From positions 496,001 to 560,000 of the forward strand of contig JAZGUH010000329.1 in NCBI GenBank assembly GCA_037893225.1: 64,000 nt of DNA. Direction: 5' to 3'. The notes under the pieces are model-generated. The model searched no databases. It was not told the DNA's origin and saw nothing but the letters and a program-made list of their open reading frames with translations. Position numbers and translations under genes: made by a program. How positions within the stretch are numbered: the stretch's first letter is position 1; each line of letters begins with the position of its first letter. Origin of the DNA: Hippasteria phrygiana. Lineage: Eukaryota; Echinodermata; Asteroidea; Valvatida; Goniasteridae. Shown here piece by piece: positions 11,873 through 21,960 of this stretch.

Positions 11873-13378
11873 ATGGCCGAGGACCGGGACCCAGAATCCG
11901 ATGAAAACTCTTGGGCGCATTTATCCCAACAAACCCCCATGGAAGCACATGAACTTGAATATGACAAAAATCGCTCAACTCTGGATATCCTATTCAGTCA
12001 GGCTCAAAACCAATCTCAATCACAAAATACTAGAAAACGACCACAATCCAGCCTATGTTACAGCGCTGTCTACTCCGACTCGGAAAATGAACTCTTTACC
12101 GAACAGCCAACTAAACGCCGGTACGTACAAAACCCCCAAAGCCAACCCACACTAGTCATAATCAACTCCCCTGATGTTAAATTAGCTAGGATAAACCCAA
12201 TCAGAATTGCTAAAGCACTTAATAATTTTGGAAAAGACCTAATCAAGAGCGTGTCTAGAAACAACCAAGGAGGGATCACAGTTCGCTGCCACACCCCTGC
12301 GCAAGCACAGAAAATGAAAACCATAACTCGACTCGACCAATGGACTGTACATACTGACTTCGCGAAATCAGAAACCCAAAGTAAAGGTGTCATTACAGGA
12401 ATAGATACTGATATAACTGACGACGAACTACTTTCTTCTTGTAAAGAACAGGGAGTCCTTGGAGTTAAGCGCCTTATGCGACGAAGAAACGGTAAACTCG
12501 AAAAAAGCCTATCCATCTGTCTGACTTTCAACACGCCTAACCTGCCGTCCGAATTTCAAGTAGGGTACGAGCTTTTCACAGTAAAACCTTTCATCCCTCC
12601 AGTTATTCGATGTTTTAACTGCCAAAGGTTAGGCCACACGGCAGCCAACTGTAGAAGTACCACACGATGTGTACGGTGCGGAGGCCCTCACTCGTACGAA
12701 CAGTGCACTCAAAAAGAAAATGCTAAATGTTGCAGATGTGGGGGCAGCCATTCGTCTGCGTATGGAGGCTGCAATACAATAAAGCAAGAAAGAAAAATCC
12801 AAGGTTTTAAGGTAACCTATAATATCTCCTACGCTGCCGCAGCTAAGGCTATAAAAACTGATATCAGTTTTTGTCCCGATAACACTCCCACGCAGACGCA
12901 GCAAGCCTACCAACAAACTCCCGTAGCTCAACCCTCCACTAGTTACATTGGAAACAAACCCCATCAACAGTTCACCGAGACTAATGCCAAGAATACCACA
13001 AATAACGTGCCCCCAAAAACCACCCCACCGGTAAAAACCTACAAAAATGCCTCAACTCAAACTGCTGAAACGGCACAAACGCAAACCGACCACATACAAT
13101 GCATCTGTAATGAACAATCCTTAACGGAATTACTGACTGGCACTATGCAAATCTGGGACTCTATCCAAAACAAAGAAGAAAGAATTTCGGCGGTGAAGGC
13201 CCTCATATATCACGTCACCCCACTCGGGGCCACTCCTCTACGTAAAACTACACAAAGAAAACAGTCTTCTCAGTTAACAAAGAAAGGTGACTCGAACCAT
13301 GGGCCACTCAAACCTGAGACCAAATCACCGCCCCGATCAAACAAACAGAAACCGGTCGCCAGTAAGATCTTAACCTAG
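11873..13378 (+). CDS. LINE ORF1, Gag-like nucleic-acid-binding protein
   Basis: A 501-residue ORF1 protein that in I and Jockey elements coats the transposon RNA and acts as a nucleic-acid chaperone. The first 100 residues are acidic to polar and low-complexity. A central region (about 95-240) matches the position of the RRM-like fold of this class. Three cysteine knuckles follow at about 247-301: CFNCQRLGHTAANC (canonical CX2CX4HX4C), CVRCGGPHSYEQC and CCRCGGSHSSAYGGC. The C-terminal third is Thr/Gln/Pro-rich and basic near the end. The ATG at 11873 in AAAATGGCC is a good initiation context; ORF2 follows after 42 nt. No internal stop or frameshift is present. Expression of ORF2 probably depends on reinitiation or readthrough from this ORF, as is usual for bicistronic LINEs. 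Confidence 0.93.
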   Translation: MAEDRDPESDENSWAHLSQQTPMEAHELEYDKNRSTLDILFSQAQNQSQSQNTRKRPQSSLCYSAVYSDSENELFTEQPTKRRYVQNPQSQPTLVIINSPDVKLARINPIRIAKALNNFGKDLIKSVSRNNQGGITVRCHTPAQAQKMKTITRLDQWTVHTDFAKSETQSKGVITGIDTDITDDELLSSCKEQGVLGVKRLMRRRNGKLEKSLSICLTFNTPNLPSEFQVGYELFTVKPFIPPVIRCFNCQRLGHTAANCRSTTRCVRCGGPHSYEQCTQKENAKCCRCGGSHSSAYGGCNTIKQERKIQGFKVTYNISYAAAAKAIKTDISFCPDNTPTQTQQAYQQTPVAQPSTSYIGNKPHQQFTETNAKNTTNNVPPKTTPPVKTYKNASTQTAETAQTQTDHIQCICNEQSLTELLTGTMQIWDSIQNKEERISAVKALIYHVTPLGATPLRKTTQRKQSSQLTKKGDSNHGPLKPETKSPPRSNKQKPVASKILT

Positions 13379-13420
13379 ATAGAAATCAGACTAATAAAGG
13401 AAAACCCAATAACGTTTTTC

Positions 13421-16400
13421 ATGATTTTTCTTCTCATGGTTCTTATCCTTCAGTGGAATGCACAGTCACTCACAGCCCATAGTAAAGAATTCAAAAATTC
13501 CATTTATTCCTGGGCACAGCAACCTGATCTTATTTGCATACAAGAAACTTGGCTTAAAGAAGGGAAAAACATCACCTTTCCTGGTTATAACATTTACCGC
13601 AATGACAGACAGAATATTGGGCCAAAAACAAAGGGTGGAGGGTGTGCCTTCCTAGCAAAACGTGACCTCGCCTTTAAATATATAATTGGTTCCGAAAACT
13701 CCGTTGAATACCAAATTGGCAAACTCTATGACACACATAAAAATGCCATCACTCTAGTAAATGTTTATAATCCGTGTAATACTTTAGATGCCAAGTCTCT
13801 GAAAGCAATGTTGAATTCAATTGACCAACCTTGCATAGTTTGTGGTGACTTTAACAGTCACAACCCGCTGTGGGGAAGTTCCAAACTAGACCGTAATGGC
13901 CAGATCATTGACGACATACTAATTGATACGAATATGGTCTGTATTAACTCCGGCGAGGGCACAAGAGTCGATACATCTCATGGCTCTTTTTCCTGTATTG
14001 ATGTTACCTTTGTCTCGCCAGGCTTAGCTGCCAAATGTAACTGGTCAGTCCTAAATGACACCTGGGGTAGCGATCATTGCCCTATCCTCATCGAAGTCAA
14101 TCATCCAATCTACAAAAACCCGATGAACAACACCCCTAAATGGTCCCTTAAGAAAGCTGATTGGAGCAAATTCGAAACTGCCTGCAATAAATACGTTACT
14201 AAACCCAGCGAGTTGGATGCTATTGAAGATACGTATGCCAAGTTCATTCACCAACTTGATTCTGCTATGAACTGTTCCATTCCCAAGACTAACCCAAATC
14301 ACTCCAAAACGCCCTCCTCCTGGTGGAACGACGAATGCAAACAAGCTATTGCCAACAAAAAGGACGCCCTGAAAACGCTTAGGAAAACCTGCCTTCCTTC
14401 AGATCTCATCATCTACAAAAGGGCATGTGCAATCGTCAGGAAAACCATCAATAAAGCTAAACGAAAAGATTGGGAGAATTTTTGTAATGGAATAAATCAA
14501 AAAACCAACACTAAAACTATCTGGAACAAAATTAAACGTATCGAAAAAACTCGCAATACTAACAGTATTCCTGTACTTCGTCATAATGACACCGACGCCA
14601 TCACAAATAAAGATAAGGTTGAAGCCCTTGCCGATAGTTTTACTCAAGTTAGTAGTACGAATAATTACTGTTCATCCTTTATTTCCACCAAAACTAAAGC
14701 TGAAGATACATTCTCCTTCAACGATAACAATGACAGTATTATTAATGAGCCTTTTAATATTGAAGAATTAAATCATGCCATTAATTCGTCTAAATGCAGT
14801 ACTCCAGGAAAAGACGGTATAAATAATGCCGTTCTTAAACGTCTCCCTGTGAAAATTCGGGATTACTTGCTTCTTATTTTCAACATGATATGGCATACTT
14901 CCTATTGCCCTAAACAGTGGAAAGACGCTATTCTCATCCCACTCCTGAAACCAGGGAAAGATTCCACTAACCCTCTGTCATATAGACCAATAGCTCTGAC
15001 TTCTACCATTTGTAAAATTATGGAACGCATGGTCAACTCCCGCCTTCTCTGGTATTTGGAAACACACAACTTACTATCTAAATGCCAGAGTGGCTTCCGA
15101 AAGGGAAGAAGTACTAAAGACCACATCCTCAATTTAGAATCTTCCATTAATAAAGCCCGTTCTAACAAAGAAAGTACCTTGGCTATTTTCCTCGACATAG
15201 AAAAGGCCTATGATATGCTTTGGAGAAAAGGTATAATAATAAAACTTCACTCCTTAGGTATCTACGGCCGAATAACCAAATGGCTGGACAGTTTTCTCAC
15301 TGATCGGAAAATTCAAGTTCGAATCAACAACACTTTTTCTGAAGAAAGAACAATAGAAAACGGTGTCCCACAAGGTAGTGTTATTAGTCCGCTCCTGTTT
15401 AATATTGCTGTCAACGATATCATCAATGAAGTCACTGATGCAAACTTTGCACAATACGCGGATGACATTGCCATATGGAAATCAAACAGAAACATTCCCT
15501 ACCTACAAAAGAAAATTCAGCGAACCCTTGATAATATCAATACATGGTGTAAAAAGTGGGGCTTCAAGTTATCTGCAACTAGAACAATTGCTGTTTTGTT
15601 CACGAACAAATTGAAACACACCAACGTTTCCCTATCCATTCAAAATCTAGCGGTCCCTATCTGTTCTTCGACAAAATTTCTGGGAGTAGTCTTTGACAAC
15701 AAATTAACCTGGAAACAACATATCGACAGTGTCCTCGTCAGGTGTAAAAAGAGGCTCAATATTCTGAGATGTATATGCGGAAATTCCTGGGGTGCCGACT
15801 GCAAAACGCTGTATCAACTCTATTCTGCCCTCATAAAACCCATCTTAGAGTACGGGTGTGAAGCCTTTGATTCTGCCTCCCTGACGATGAAACAAAAACT
15901 CGATAGCGTTCAATACCAAGCCTTGAAAATATGCACTGGAGCTATTCATGGATCACCACTCTACAGATTGCAAACCGAATGCGGTGACCCTCCTCTCGCT
16001 TTACGCCGACAATTTCTGTGCAATCTCTATGGAATTAAAATGAATGCTCTCGACAACCATCCTAATGAATACTTCAAATTTGATAACTGGCAAAAACATT
16101 ACTTTGCTAAAAAGTGGCTTTCCTCGACCCGCAGTACCCCTTTCGAAGCAAGGGTCTCTCATTTTCCTTTTACCGTTTTTCCCCTTAACGATCCCTTCCC
16201 TTTCTGGCACTACAATAAGCCGTACTTTTCCACGGAAATTTTGTCTCGAGTGGCGCATATTGATAATATTTACGACAAGAGAAGCCTAAGCCTAGAAATT
16301 ATTAATACTACCTGGAACAACTCTCTTCATGTCTACACAGACGGTTCGTATCACCCTACTCTGGATACGGTCGGATGCGGCGTTGTTATTCCCCAACTGA

Positions 16401-17161
16401 GGTACTCCAAAGGTTGTCGTCTCAATAACGGTGTCTCTGTCTTTACATCGGAACTTTTTGCTATCCTCCTTGCCTTGGAATGGATTGAAGATGTTCAGCC
16501 ACTACACACCTGTATTTTTAGCGATTGTCTTAGTGCCTTGCAGGCCATCTCTAAACCATTTCCTCAACACAAAATAGTCTGTGATATACGACACACTCTA
16601 ATTAATATTCACAATCAGGGCAACATAGTTAATTTTGAATGGGTCCCAGGTCACTGTGGTATCCCTGGAAACGAAAGAGCTGATCAAACCGCTAAGTCAG
16701 CCACCTATAAAAGCAACATTGATCACCACATCCCTCTGCTGGATACGGAAATCAAACGCATTCTTAAAGTGCAACTCAAAGAACAATGGGGTAAAACAAT
16801 TCCTAATCTGGATCCTACAAAGAACATGCTATATGAGGCTTCACTCTCCTTCTCAAGTTGGGGAATGAGGCGTACCAATGAAATTACTATGCACAGACTA
16901 CGTCTTGGCGTATGCAAAAACCTCCGGAATTTCCTCCACAATATCGGCCAACATCCTGACGGATTATGCGAAACTTGCGCATGTACAGATGATGTCGCCC
17001 ATTTTCTTCTCAACTGCCAAAAATACAAAACTCAAAGGCAAAACCTCCTAAAATCGCTTGGCCTCCAAAATGCACAAATGAATCTTACACAACTTCTTGG
17101 ACAAAAGCAAAACTGCTGCCACATCATTAAATATGTCCAAAATTGTAATGTGACTGTTTAA
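13421..17161 (+). CDS. LINE ORF2: EEP endonuclease, reverse transcriptase, RNase H
   Basis: A 1,246-residue polyprotein that nicks target DNA and copies the element RNA in place. Endonuclease of the exonuclease-endonuclease-phosphatase fold, about 8-227: LQWNAQSL, ICIQETW (catalytic Glu), VCGDFNSHNPLWGS and the WGSDHCP box. Reverse transcriptase, about 480-800: SYRPIALTS, QSGFRKGRSTKDH, LDIEKAYD, GVPQGSVISPLLFN, the YADD catalytic pair near 679-682, and FLGVVFDNKLTW. RNase H, about 968-1090: YTDGSY, SELFAILLALEW, FSDCLSALQ and WVPGHCGIPGNERAD, so the D-E-D-D set is present. A C-terminal CX2C-H-C motif (CETCACTDDVAHFLLNC) starts near 1183. All catalytic residues I can check are intact and length is normal for the I group. 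The start at 13421 (MIFLLM) sits just before the conserved endonuclease opening. Confidence 0.95.
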   Translation: MIFLLMVLILQWNAQSLTAHSKEFKNSIYSWAQQPDLICIQETWLKEGKNITFPGYNIYRNDRQNIGPKTKGGGCAFLAKRDLAFKYIIGSENSVEYQIGKLYDTHKNAITLVNVYNPCNTLDAKSLKAMLNSIDQPCIVCGDFNSHNPLWGSSKLDRNGQIIDDILIDTNMVCINSGEGTRVDTSHGSFSCIDVTFVSPGLAAKCNWSVLNDTWGSDHCPILIEVNHPIYKNPMNNTPKWSLKKADWSKFETACNKYVTKPSELDAIEDTYAKFIHQLDSAMNCSIPKTNPNHSKTPSSWWNDECKQAIANKKDALKTLRKTCLPSDLIIYKRACAIVRKTINKAKRKDWENFCNGINQKTNTKTIWNKIKRIEKTRNTNSIPVLRHNDTDAITNKDKVEALADSFTQVSSTNNYCSSFISTKTKAEDTFSFNDNNDSIINEPFNIEELNHAINSSKCSTPGKDGINNAVLKRLPVKIRDYLLLIFNMIWHTSYCPKQWKDAILIPLLKPGKDSTNPLSYRPIALTSTICKIMERMVNSRLLWYLETHNLLSKCQSGFRKGRSTKDHILNLESSINKARSNKESTLAIFLDIEKAYDMLWRKGIIIKLHSLGIYGRITKWLDSFLTDRKIQVRINNTFSEERTIENGVPQGSVISPLLFNIAVNDIINEVTDANFAQYADDIAIWKSNRNIPYLQKKIQRTLDNINTWCKKWGFKLSATRTIAVLFTNKLKHTNVSLSIQNLAVPICSSTKFLGVVFDNKLTWKQHIDSVLVRCKKRLNILRCICGNSWGADCKTLYQLYSALIKPILEYGCEAFDSASLTMKQKLDSVQYQALKICTGAIHGSPLYRLQTECGDPPLALRRQFLCNLYGIKMNALDNHPNEYFKFDNWQKHYFAKKWLSSTRSTPFEARVSHFPFTVFPLNDPFPFWHYNKPYFSTEILSRVAHIDNIYDKRSLSLEIINTTWNNSLHVYTDGSYHPTLDTVGCGVVIPQLRYSKGCRLNNGVSVFTSELFAILLALEWIEDVQPLHTCIFSDCLSALQAISKPFPQHKIVCDIRHTLINIHNQGNIVNFEWVPGHCGIPGNERADQTAKSATYKSNIDHHIPLLDTEIKRILKVQLKEQWGKTIPNLDPTKNMLYEASLSFSSWGMRRTNEITMHRLRLGVCKNLRNFLHNIGQHPDGLCETCACTDDVAHFLLNCQKYKTQRQNLLKSLGLQNAQMNLTQLLGQKQNCCHIIKYVQNCNVTV

Positions 17162-17690
17162 AACTTGCGGTACACCTCTTTGACTTACTTAATATTGTTT
17201 TCTTTTGGGGGGTGGGTGGTGCACCGGTACGGTGATGGGGGAGCGAGTGTTTGGCCGGACATAGCGTCACATGTCATCACCTGGAGGTGTTGCGGACCTG
17301 CAAATCTACCGGCGGGGCCCGGGCCCTTAAATTGCAGGGGACACGGTCCGACCTCGCAGGACTCTCGTGGCGGTTTTTGTCTGGAGGATCACGGGCTCCT
17401 CATGTCACCATAGCACCCCTCTCCTTTTAAATGGTATCGTCCTACCCCCTTTTCGGTAGTATCGACCGCCGCAACGCAGCGCTGTCCGATTTTTGGTATC
17501 GACTCCCAAGTCTTTATTTCGAATACTCCACAGACACAGCACGCGTCACCCATCTGGCCACGAACCGTATACTGATTCTACTGTTTATTAACGTACTGTA
17601 GCTGCTGATTCATCTTTCGTTAATGGCGCCAAGGACACTTTTGTGTGTGTCATATGCGCCATCTCTCATTACTACTACTACTACTACTAC
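17162..17690 (+). other. LINE 3' UTR and (TAC)n tail
   Basis: About 500 nt, notably GC-richer than the surroundings at 17210-17420, then an ATTACTACT... run at 17668-17690 that forms the tail. The target duplication begins directly after it. The 82-codon open frame within it has no family features. Confidence 0.85.
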
Positions 17691-17731
17691 GTATCCAGTT
17701 TGTCGTGTTTAGTAGGTTATCGTAGCATATG

Positions 17732-18248
17732 CACTGTAAACAAAGTTGGGCAAAGTTTGACCAATTCCTTGCCCAAAGTTGGTGCAAATATTAACTTCCC
17801 AACTTCTGGTCAGAAACTTCCCAATTATCTTTAGCAAGCCGTTGTGACCAGAAGTTGGCCTGCCCTTTCTTCACCAAGTAGATTTTGACAGGTTAAATCC
17901 ATTGTTAGCTTAGTTTTGTCCCTTATTTGGCATATTTTAGATCCCCCCTCATGACCAAACGTTTGACACAAACAGACCAGAGAAAAGGTTACCGTTCTTC
18001 CCTTACAGGTTGTTCATTTTGTTGGGTCAACTGTTGCCCAAACTGACAAACAAAAATCAGTTGGGGTAATTGAGTTATGAAACATCTGGTCAAATTTTAC
18101 ACCGTTTTTTATCAAACGTATTTCAACCATTTAGAGCACCTGGTGTTGGGTAATATTTTTGGAAAATGACCAATATTTGTAATAAGAATGACCAACCTCT
18201 GGGTAAATCATGTTTGCCCAATTTTTTCTTGCCCAACGTTTTTACAGT
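17732..18248. mobile_element. MITE with CACTGTAAA ends
   Basis: About 517 bp. The left end CACTGTAAACAAAGTTGGGC is matched by an inverted right end ACTGTAAAAACGTTGGGC. Internal GTTGGGC/GCCCAAC and GACCAGAAGTTGG/CCAACTTCTGGTC motifs repeat in both orientations, so the body is partly made of the same words. Non-coding; superfamily uncertain (CACTG ends and AT-rich targets fit PIF/Harbinger or CACTA-like MITEs). Confidence 0.75.
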
Positions 18249-18351
18249 GTGTATACACTCTACCCGTAGTAATATGTAATAAGCTACTTCTATATTTAGT
18301 CCGGTTATAATATACCACTTCATTCATTTCTGTAAATTTGGCAACTTAGCT

Positions 18352-18716
18352 TAATAGGCCATTTGCGAGTTAAATTTGAATAACATCTGGTACACTGACG
18401 TGCTCAAAATGCTTTGTACATTTTAACTTTGAATTCTCCAGACCAAAGAGACTGACTATATCACGTGATTCGGGGCAAGCCTTATGCTAGCAACCCCCAG
18501 CTCCGGAATGGTCTGGTGTCTTTGTGCCATTCTCACCCATTGTGAACAATGTTTGGTGCTAAGCGTCTCTTACGTAACTATGCAAGAGCTTGCTCCGAAT
18601 CGTGTGATATAGCAACAGTGTCTTTGGTCTGGATAATTCAAAGTTAAAATGTGCCAAGCATTTGGAGCAAGTCAGTGTACCAGATGTTATTCAAATTTAA
18701 CTCGCAAATGGTTTAT
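18352..18716. mobile_element. Long-TIR MITE, arms about 120 bp
   Basis: Both ends begin AATA(R)(R)CCATTTGCGAG and continue in inverted orientation through CATCTGGTACACTGAC, ACATTTTAACTTTGAATT, CCAGACCAAAGA and TATATCACRYGATTCGG, leaving only a short unique centre. Arms are about 90 percent alike. Non-coding. Confidence 0.85.
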
Positions 18717-18769
18717 TCCAGTAAATTTTAGTTAGTGTATGTAAGGTTTTTAATGTTCTGGGGAAGCTC

Positions 18770-18905
18770 TGAGAACGTCACAAAGTCACGTGTTTAAAAA
18801 GTCCAAAACTTTCGTCCTAAAAACATATTTTTGGAAACGTCCACATTAGAGGTAGGACGTTCAGAAAACGTTCAAATGGTTTTCTAGGTCTTCACATTAA
18901 CATAA
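18770..18905. repeat. AACGTT-rich degenerate repeat
   Basis: AGAACGTCACAAAGTCACG, GGAAACGTCC, GGACGTTCAGAAAACGTTC and similar words. Vocabulary matches 11255-11465. Possibly the other end of an older element now interrupted by the LINE and two MITEs. Confidence 0.4.
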
Positions 18906-19349
18906 AACCAATATGTTGAAATGACTTCCTGGAATTGCTTACAAAAGCGGTGGAAATTCATAGTGTCGTGGAAAGAAAACTGTCGTATAATCCACTCAGA
19001 AAAACCTACATGGTTCGTTTAAGCTTCCTGTGAAAATGCACAATATTGATGCCGGCTATATTATTATACATCCTGCACATCATGCATTTTACATGCATTT
19101 AATAAGCTGATTATCAATCCCAGGCGTGGGCGGTGCTTCTGTAATAATAGGCTGCAGCTGATCTTATCAGAATGCACTTACGGTAGAAAGCATCGGGAGG
19201 TGTTTCACCCACCTTCACTTTGCCTTTCAAAATCTGCCCAAATCTGCACTTTGCTAAAACATAATATTCGAGGGACATCAGAGTGACGAGACTCATTCGG
19301 CATTGAATATTTCAAACTCTTATGGGGAGTCAAAGAAGAGCTTTAAAGG

Positions 19350-19517
19350 TAGTATACATCAATTGCTTTTGCTGTAATTTTCAGAAATAAATGGATTTGA
19401 GGGTTAGTATTTTATAGGGTGCCAGCAAATACTGCAACACTGACCTGTTAAAGGTTGTGTGTGCATAGATGCTGGAAAAAACGTTGTCTGCGTAGAGAGA
19501 AAAAAAACCTGTTCTTG
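19350..19517. repeat. Dispersed repeat fragment
   Basis: The stretch with ATTTTCAGAAATAAATGG, GGGTTAGTATTTTATAGG and ACTGACCTGTT recurs as an inverted, diverged copy at about 35910-35975. Class unknown. Confidence 0.55.
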
Positions 19518-19600
19518 TAGTCTGGTTCCCTGACCATACTTTAGACAAAACGGAGCAATTTATAGACGTCAGGGAATTATCAGGTCAGGGAACTAGACTA
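19518..19600. mobile_element. Miniature hairpin element, 83 bp
   Basis: Termini TAGTCTGGTTCCCTGACC and GGTCAGGGAACTAGACTA are inverted repeats (one mismatch). Related, more decayed copies lie at 47423-47485 and 48078-48131, all sharing CCTGA(C/A)..TGACG and the GTCTGGTTCC-type end. Confidence 0.7.
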
Positions 19601-19865
19601 TTTCCAACGATTGTCGGCCGACAATCGTTGGAAAACGATATAAATTTCAAATTTTCTTGAAAACGACAGCACACCCGGTGCTACGATTTCACAGGATTAT
19701 TGAGACTGCTATTAACTTACAGTCTAGTATTTAGTAAGGTATTTCGTAATAATTCAGTAAAAACAAATTGGGAGGATTACCAATCGTGTAACCTTTAACA
19801 CATTTGGTCTCACCGACGGTGGAAGATCCCCCGCCTCGGTCTATAGGTCTGAAAATTGGGATAAT
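19601..19865. repeat. Dispersed repeat with a perfect 30-bp palindrome
   Basis: Opens with a perfect palindrome (TCCAACGATTGTCGG and its complement, about 19604-19633). The sequence on to CCAATCGTGTA near 19790 is shared with 34171-34365, about 80 percent alike. The following block to 19865 (CCGCCTCGGTCTATAGGTCTG) recurs inverted near 33640. Non-coding. Confidence 0.7.
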
Positions 19866-21290
19866 TTCTCTGACATCAGTTGAAGAATCCTCCTCTCTTT
19901 AGATCTGTTTCCAGATCGTAAGGGTGATACTGGTAGGGTTGACAATTCAAAATGTCACCAACTCTACCACCTCTGATTGTAACCCTTTACCTAGATTGGC
20001 TTCTAGCCTTGTATTGGGTGATTTCAATTAGAACCAAAACAACGAGTAGATCCATGTTAAATGCAGCAAGCTCGACGAAGGTATCATTTACGGTGTATAT
20101 AGGTCAGGGATAAGGAAATATTCAACAATTATTGAAGGACCAGAACAATGCCAGATCAAGCGCTAACGGAAAGATCAGATCACCTCTCGCAGGCACTTGT
20201 GAGTGCTGCCACCAAAACTCTTCATGTAAGAACTGATTTCCCCTCTGGGAAATTTATCTTGCATTTACGTCAATCTCGCGGAAACATTAGAGTCACTCCG
20301 GCAATATATTTGTCGTCAATAACACTTTGGGAGTTCAGTAAAGGGTGTTTGGAAATGTGGATTAGTTTACGTGCTTGGATTTCATAGGAATACGAGCAGT
20401 ATCTCGTCAGCAAGTATGTACATTGTATTAATTTTAAAGGTCCAGCGAGATAAAAATCGTTCTCAGAGATATTTTGCGCAAATGCTTCTGAACCGTGTGG
20501 GCATTTAGATCATGTAATACGTTCCTGTAACACATGGTCTAATGAGGTAAAGTGAGTTGAACTGGACTTCCGTCCTTTAAAACCGTATACTGTTTAACAG
20601 AATAAGTTTCATTATCGTATCAGTGAGAGAGATATTTTATGGAATGATGTCATTCGAAAACTTTCCGAAGTTCCAGGCAAGGGATCCTCTCTTGTGACGC
20701 ATTCTGTAACAGCCAGTAATCGGCAAACACACGGGGAAATCAAGATAGGCAGATAGCCGTCCTGCAGTCGCGGTGAGGAAGCAACTCACGTGCAGAATAA
20801 ACGCGCGCCCTTACTTCGAGATTGAAATCGATGGCCGCAACTACGCAATGTGCGCGTGCACTGAATCGCAAAAGGGAAGTAAAGGGGAGGTTGTTAAAGG
20901 GTCATGCAATGGGATTTCTATGGCATGAACACAAAAAGAAAAGCATTACTTTCATGTCATAGCATTTTTAAGGAGTCATTGGAGATATTTTTATATTTTA
21001 AATTTTCATATAAACGAGTCAAAGCATGATGTCATCAGTGTCATCAGTGCGTGCTTCGCATTGTGTACTGAATCGATTTCGGCCAGTATTTCTTGAAAAC
21101 ATTGGTGATGGGTTATTTTGGAGGAATGAGTTTGTATTGAATTTGTTATATAGTGCTCTTTCGAACAAGAATAGCACCCTTTTGCATGATTAAATTTGAG
21201 AGGTTTTTAAAAAGAACTGGACACTAGCACCTTCTTTTTACTGCAAATAGAAACAAGCAGTGAGATCATGCTTGTAATGTTATAATATAT
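19866..21290. other. Intergenic, nothing firm
   Basis: No gene supported. A 79-codon open frame at 20148-20387 has no family features. Confidence 0.45.
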
Positions 21291-21309
21291 TTCGTCAAAC
21301 AATCCACAA

Positions 21310-21603
21310 GGGAAACTGACTAGGTAAATTTGAATACATTTTCAAAGTGAACAAAGAAACTGGCAGGAGCGGGATTCCAACCTGCGACCTCCGGGTTACC
21401 GTACCGGCGCTCTACCAACTGAGCTATCTTGCCCTATGTTGGCGGTCTCCCAAATTGTCAGTATCTTTGTTCGGGTGGGCGCTAGTCAGAAGTCATAAAA
21501 CCAGAATGCCGTATAGCAAGAGATCACACCCAATTTTACGATACAACCTGGGAAGCGACATTGTGGGGATCACTCAATGAGGATACGACTTTTTAACTTA
21601 TAA
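21310..21603 (-). mobile_element. SINE-like element with a central tRNA-like segment
   Basis: A 294-bp element flanked by an exact 19-bp direct repeat TTCGTCAAACAATCCACAA (21291-21309 and 21604-21622), long enough to imply LINE-driven insertion. On the minus strand it contains a tRNA-like segment (21434 down to 21361) with A-box TAGCTCAGTTGG and a B-box region. About 170 nt of unrelated sequence lie upstream of the tRNA part, so it is not a simple tRNA-headed SINE. Partial copies occur at 41862-42021 and 62707-62874. Confidence 0.85.
21361..21434 (-). pseudogene. tRNA-like segment inside the SINE
   Basis: Reads GGGCAAGATAGCTCAGTTGG... to ...CTCCTGCCAG on the minus strand; acceptor, D and T arms can be drawn. 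The T-loop here reads GGTTGGAATCC, off the GGTTCGAATCC consensus. The related copy at 41893-41966 has an intact B-box. A GGT anticodon can be placed in the loop, but repetition of the whole context shows these are transposon parts, not working tRNA genes. Confidence 0.75.
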
Positions 21604-21699
21604 TTCGTCAAACAATCCACAATAATTATAATATATTGTTACATTAATTATGAGAACAGGAAATGTATACAAGTTGCACTATATGTATATATATCAGGT

Positions 21700-21960
21700 A
21701 TCGCAAAGAGTGTTTCCATTCGTTTGGTTGTCTTTATCGAGCTTGGAAGTATCTATCTCCTGATGCTATCCTTTACCTTTACAAGATAACTATACGTCCA
21801 CTGATGGAGTACTGTTCTTACATCTGGTGCTTCTGCTTGTCACTTATCTCTATTAGATAGAGTACAGAAGCGCATTGTTAATTTGGTTGGAGAAGAGTTG
21901 GGCTCATCCTTACAATCACTCTCTCACCGGAGATCTGTTGCTATAGCTTTTCCAGCTTGG
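21700..21960 (+). pseudogene. LINE reverse-transcriptase fragment
   Basis: The first frame gives YLSPDAILYLYKITIRPLME then YCSYIWCF, matching the post-catalytic RT segment of Jockey/CR1-type LINEs. After a frameshift near 21835 it continues as LSLLDRVQKRIVNLVG and LQSLSHRRSVA, the usual next motifs. The fragment is 5'-truncated and decays past 21960. It is unrelated to the full-length LINE at 11.7 kb. Confidence 0.8.

Larger units (their letters stand above)
11657..17690 (+). mobile_element. Full-length I-group LINE (non-LTR retrotransposon)
   Basis: A 6,034-bp insertion flanked by an exact 10-bp direct repeat GTATCCAGTT (11647-11656 and 17691-17700), the target duplication of target-primed reverse transcription. 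Order: 216-nt 5' UTR, ORF1 with CCHC knuckles, ORF2 with endonuclease, reverse transcriptase and RNase H, a roughly 500-nt GC-richer 3' UTR, and a short (TAC)n tail in place of poly(A). A simple-repeat tail plus an ORF2 RNase H domain is typical of the I group (I, Nimb and relatives). Both ORFs are uninterrupted, so the copy appears potentially autonomous and young. Family assignment below the I group needs a phylogeny. Confidence 0.93.

Noticed and set aside
19114..19296. Minus-strand exon ending at CTACC|GTAAGT near 19182 (VKVGETPPDAFY)
   Set aside because: The donor match is fair, but there is no acceptor, start context or family resemblance to support it; likely chance.
21361..21434. A functional tRNA-Thr-like gene
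   Set aside because: The T-loop is off consensus, and the same tRNA-like unit recurs with identical flanks at 41.9 kb, so it is part of a transposon.
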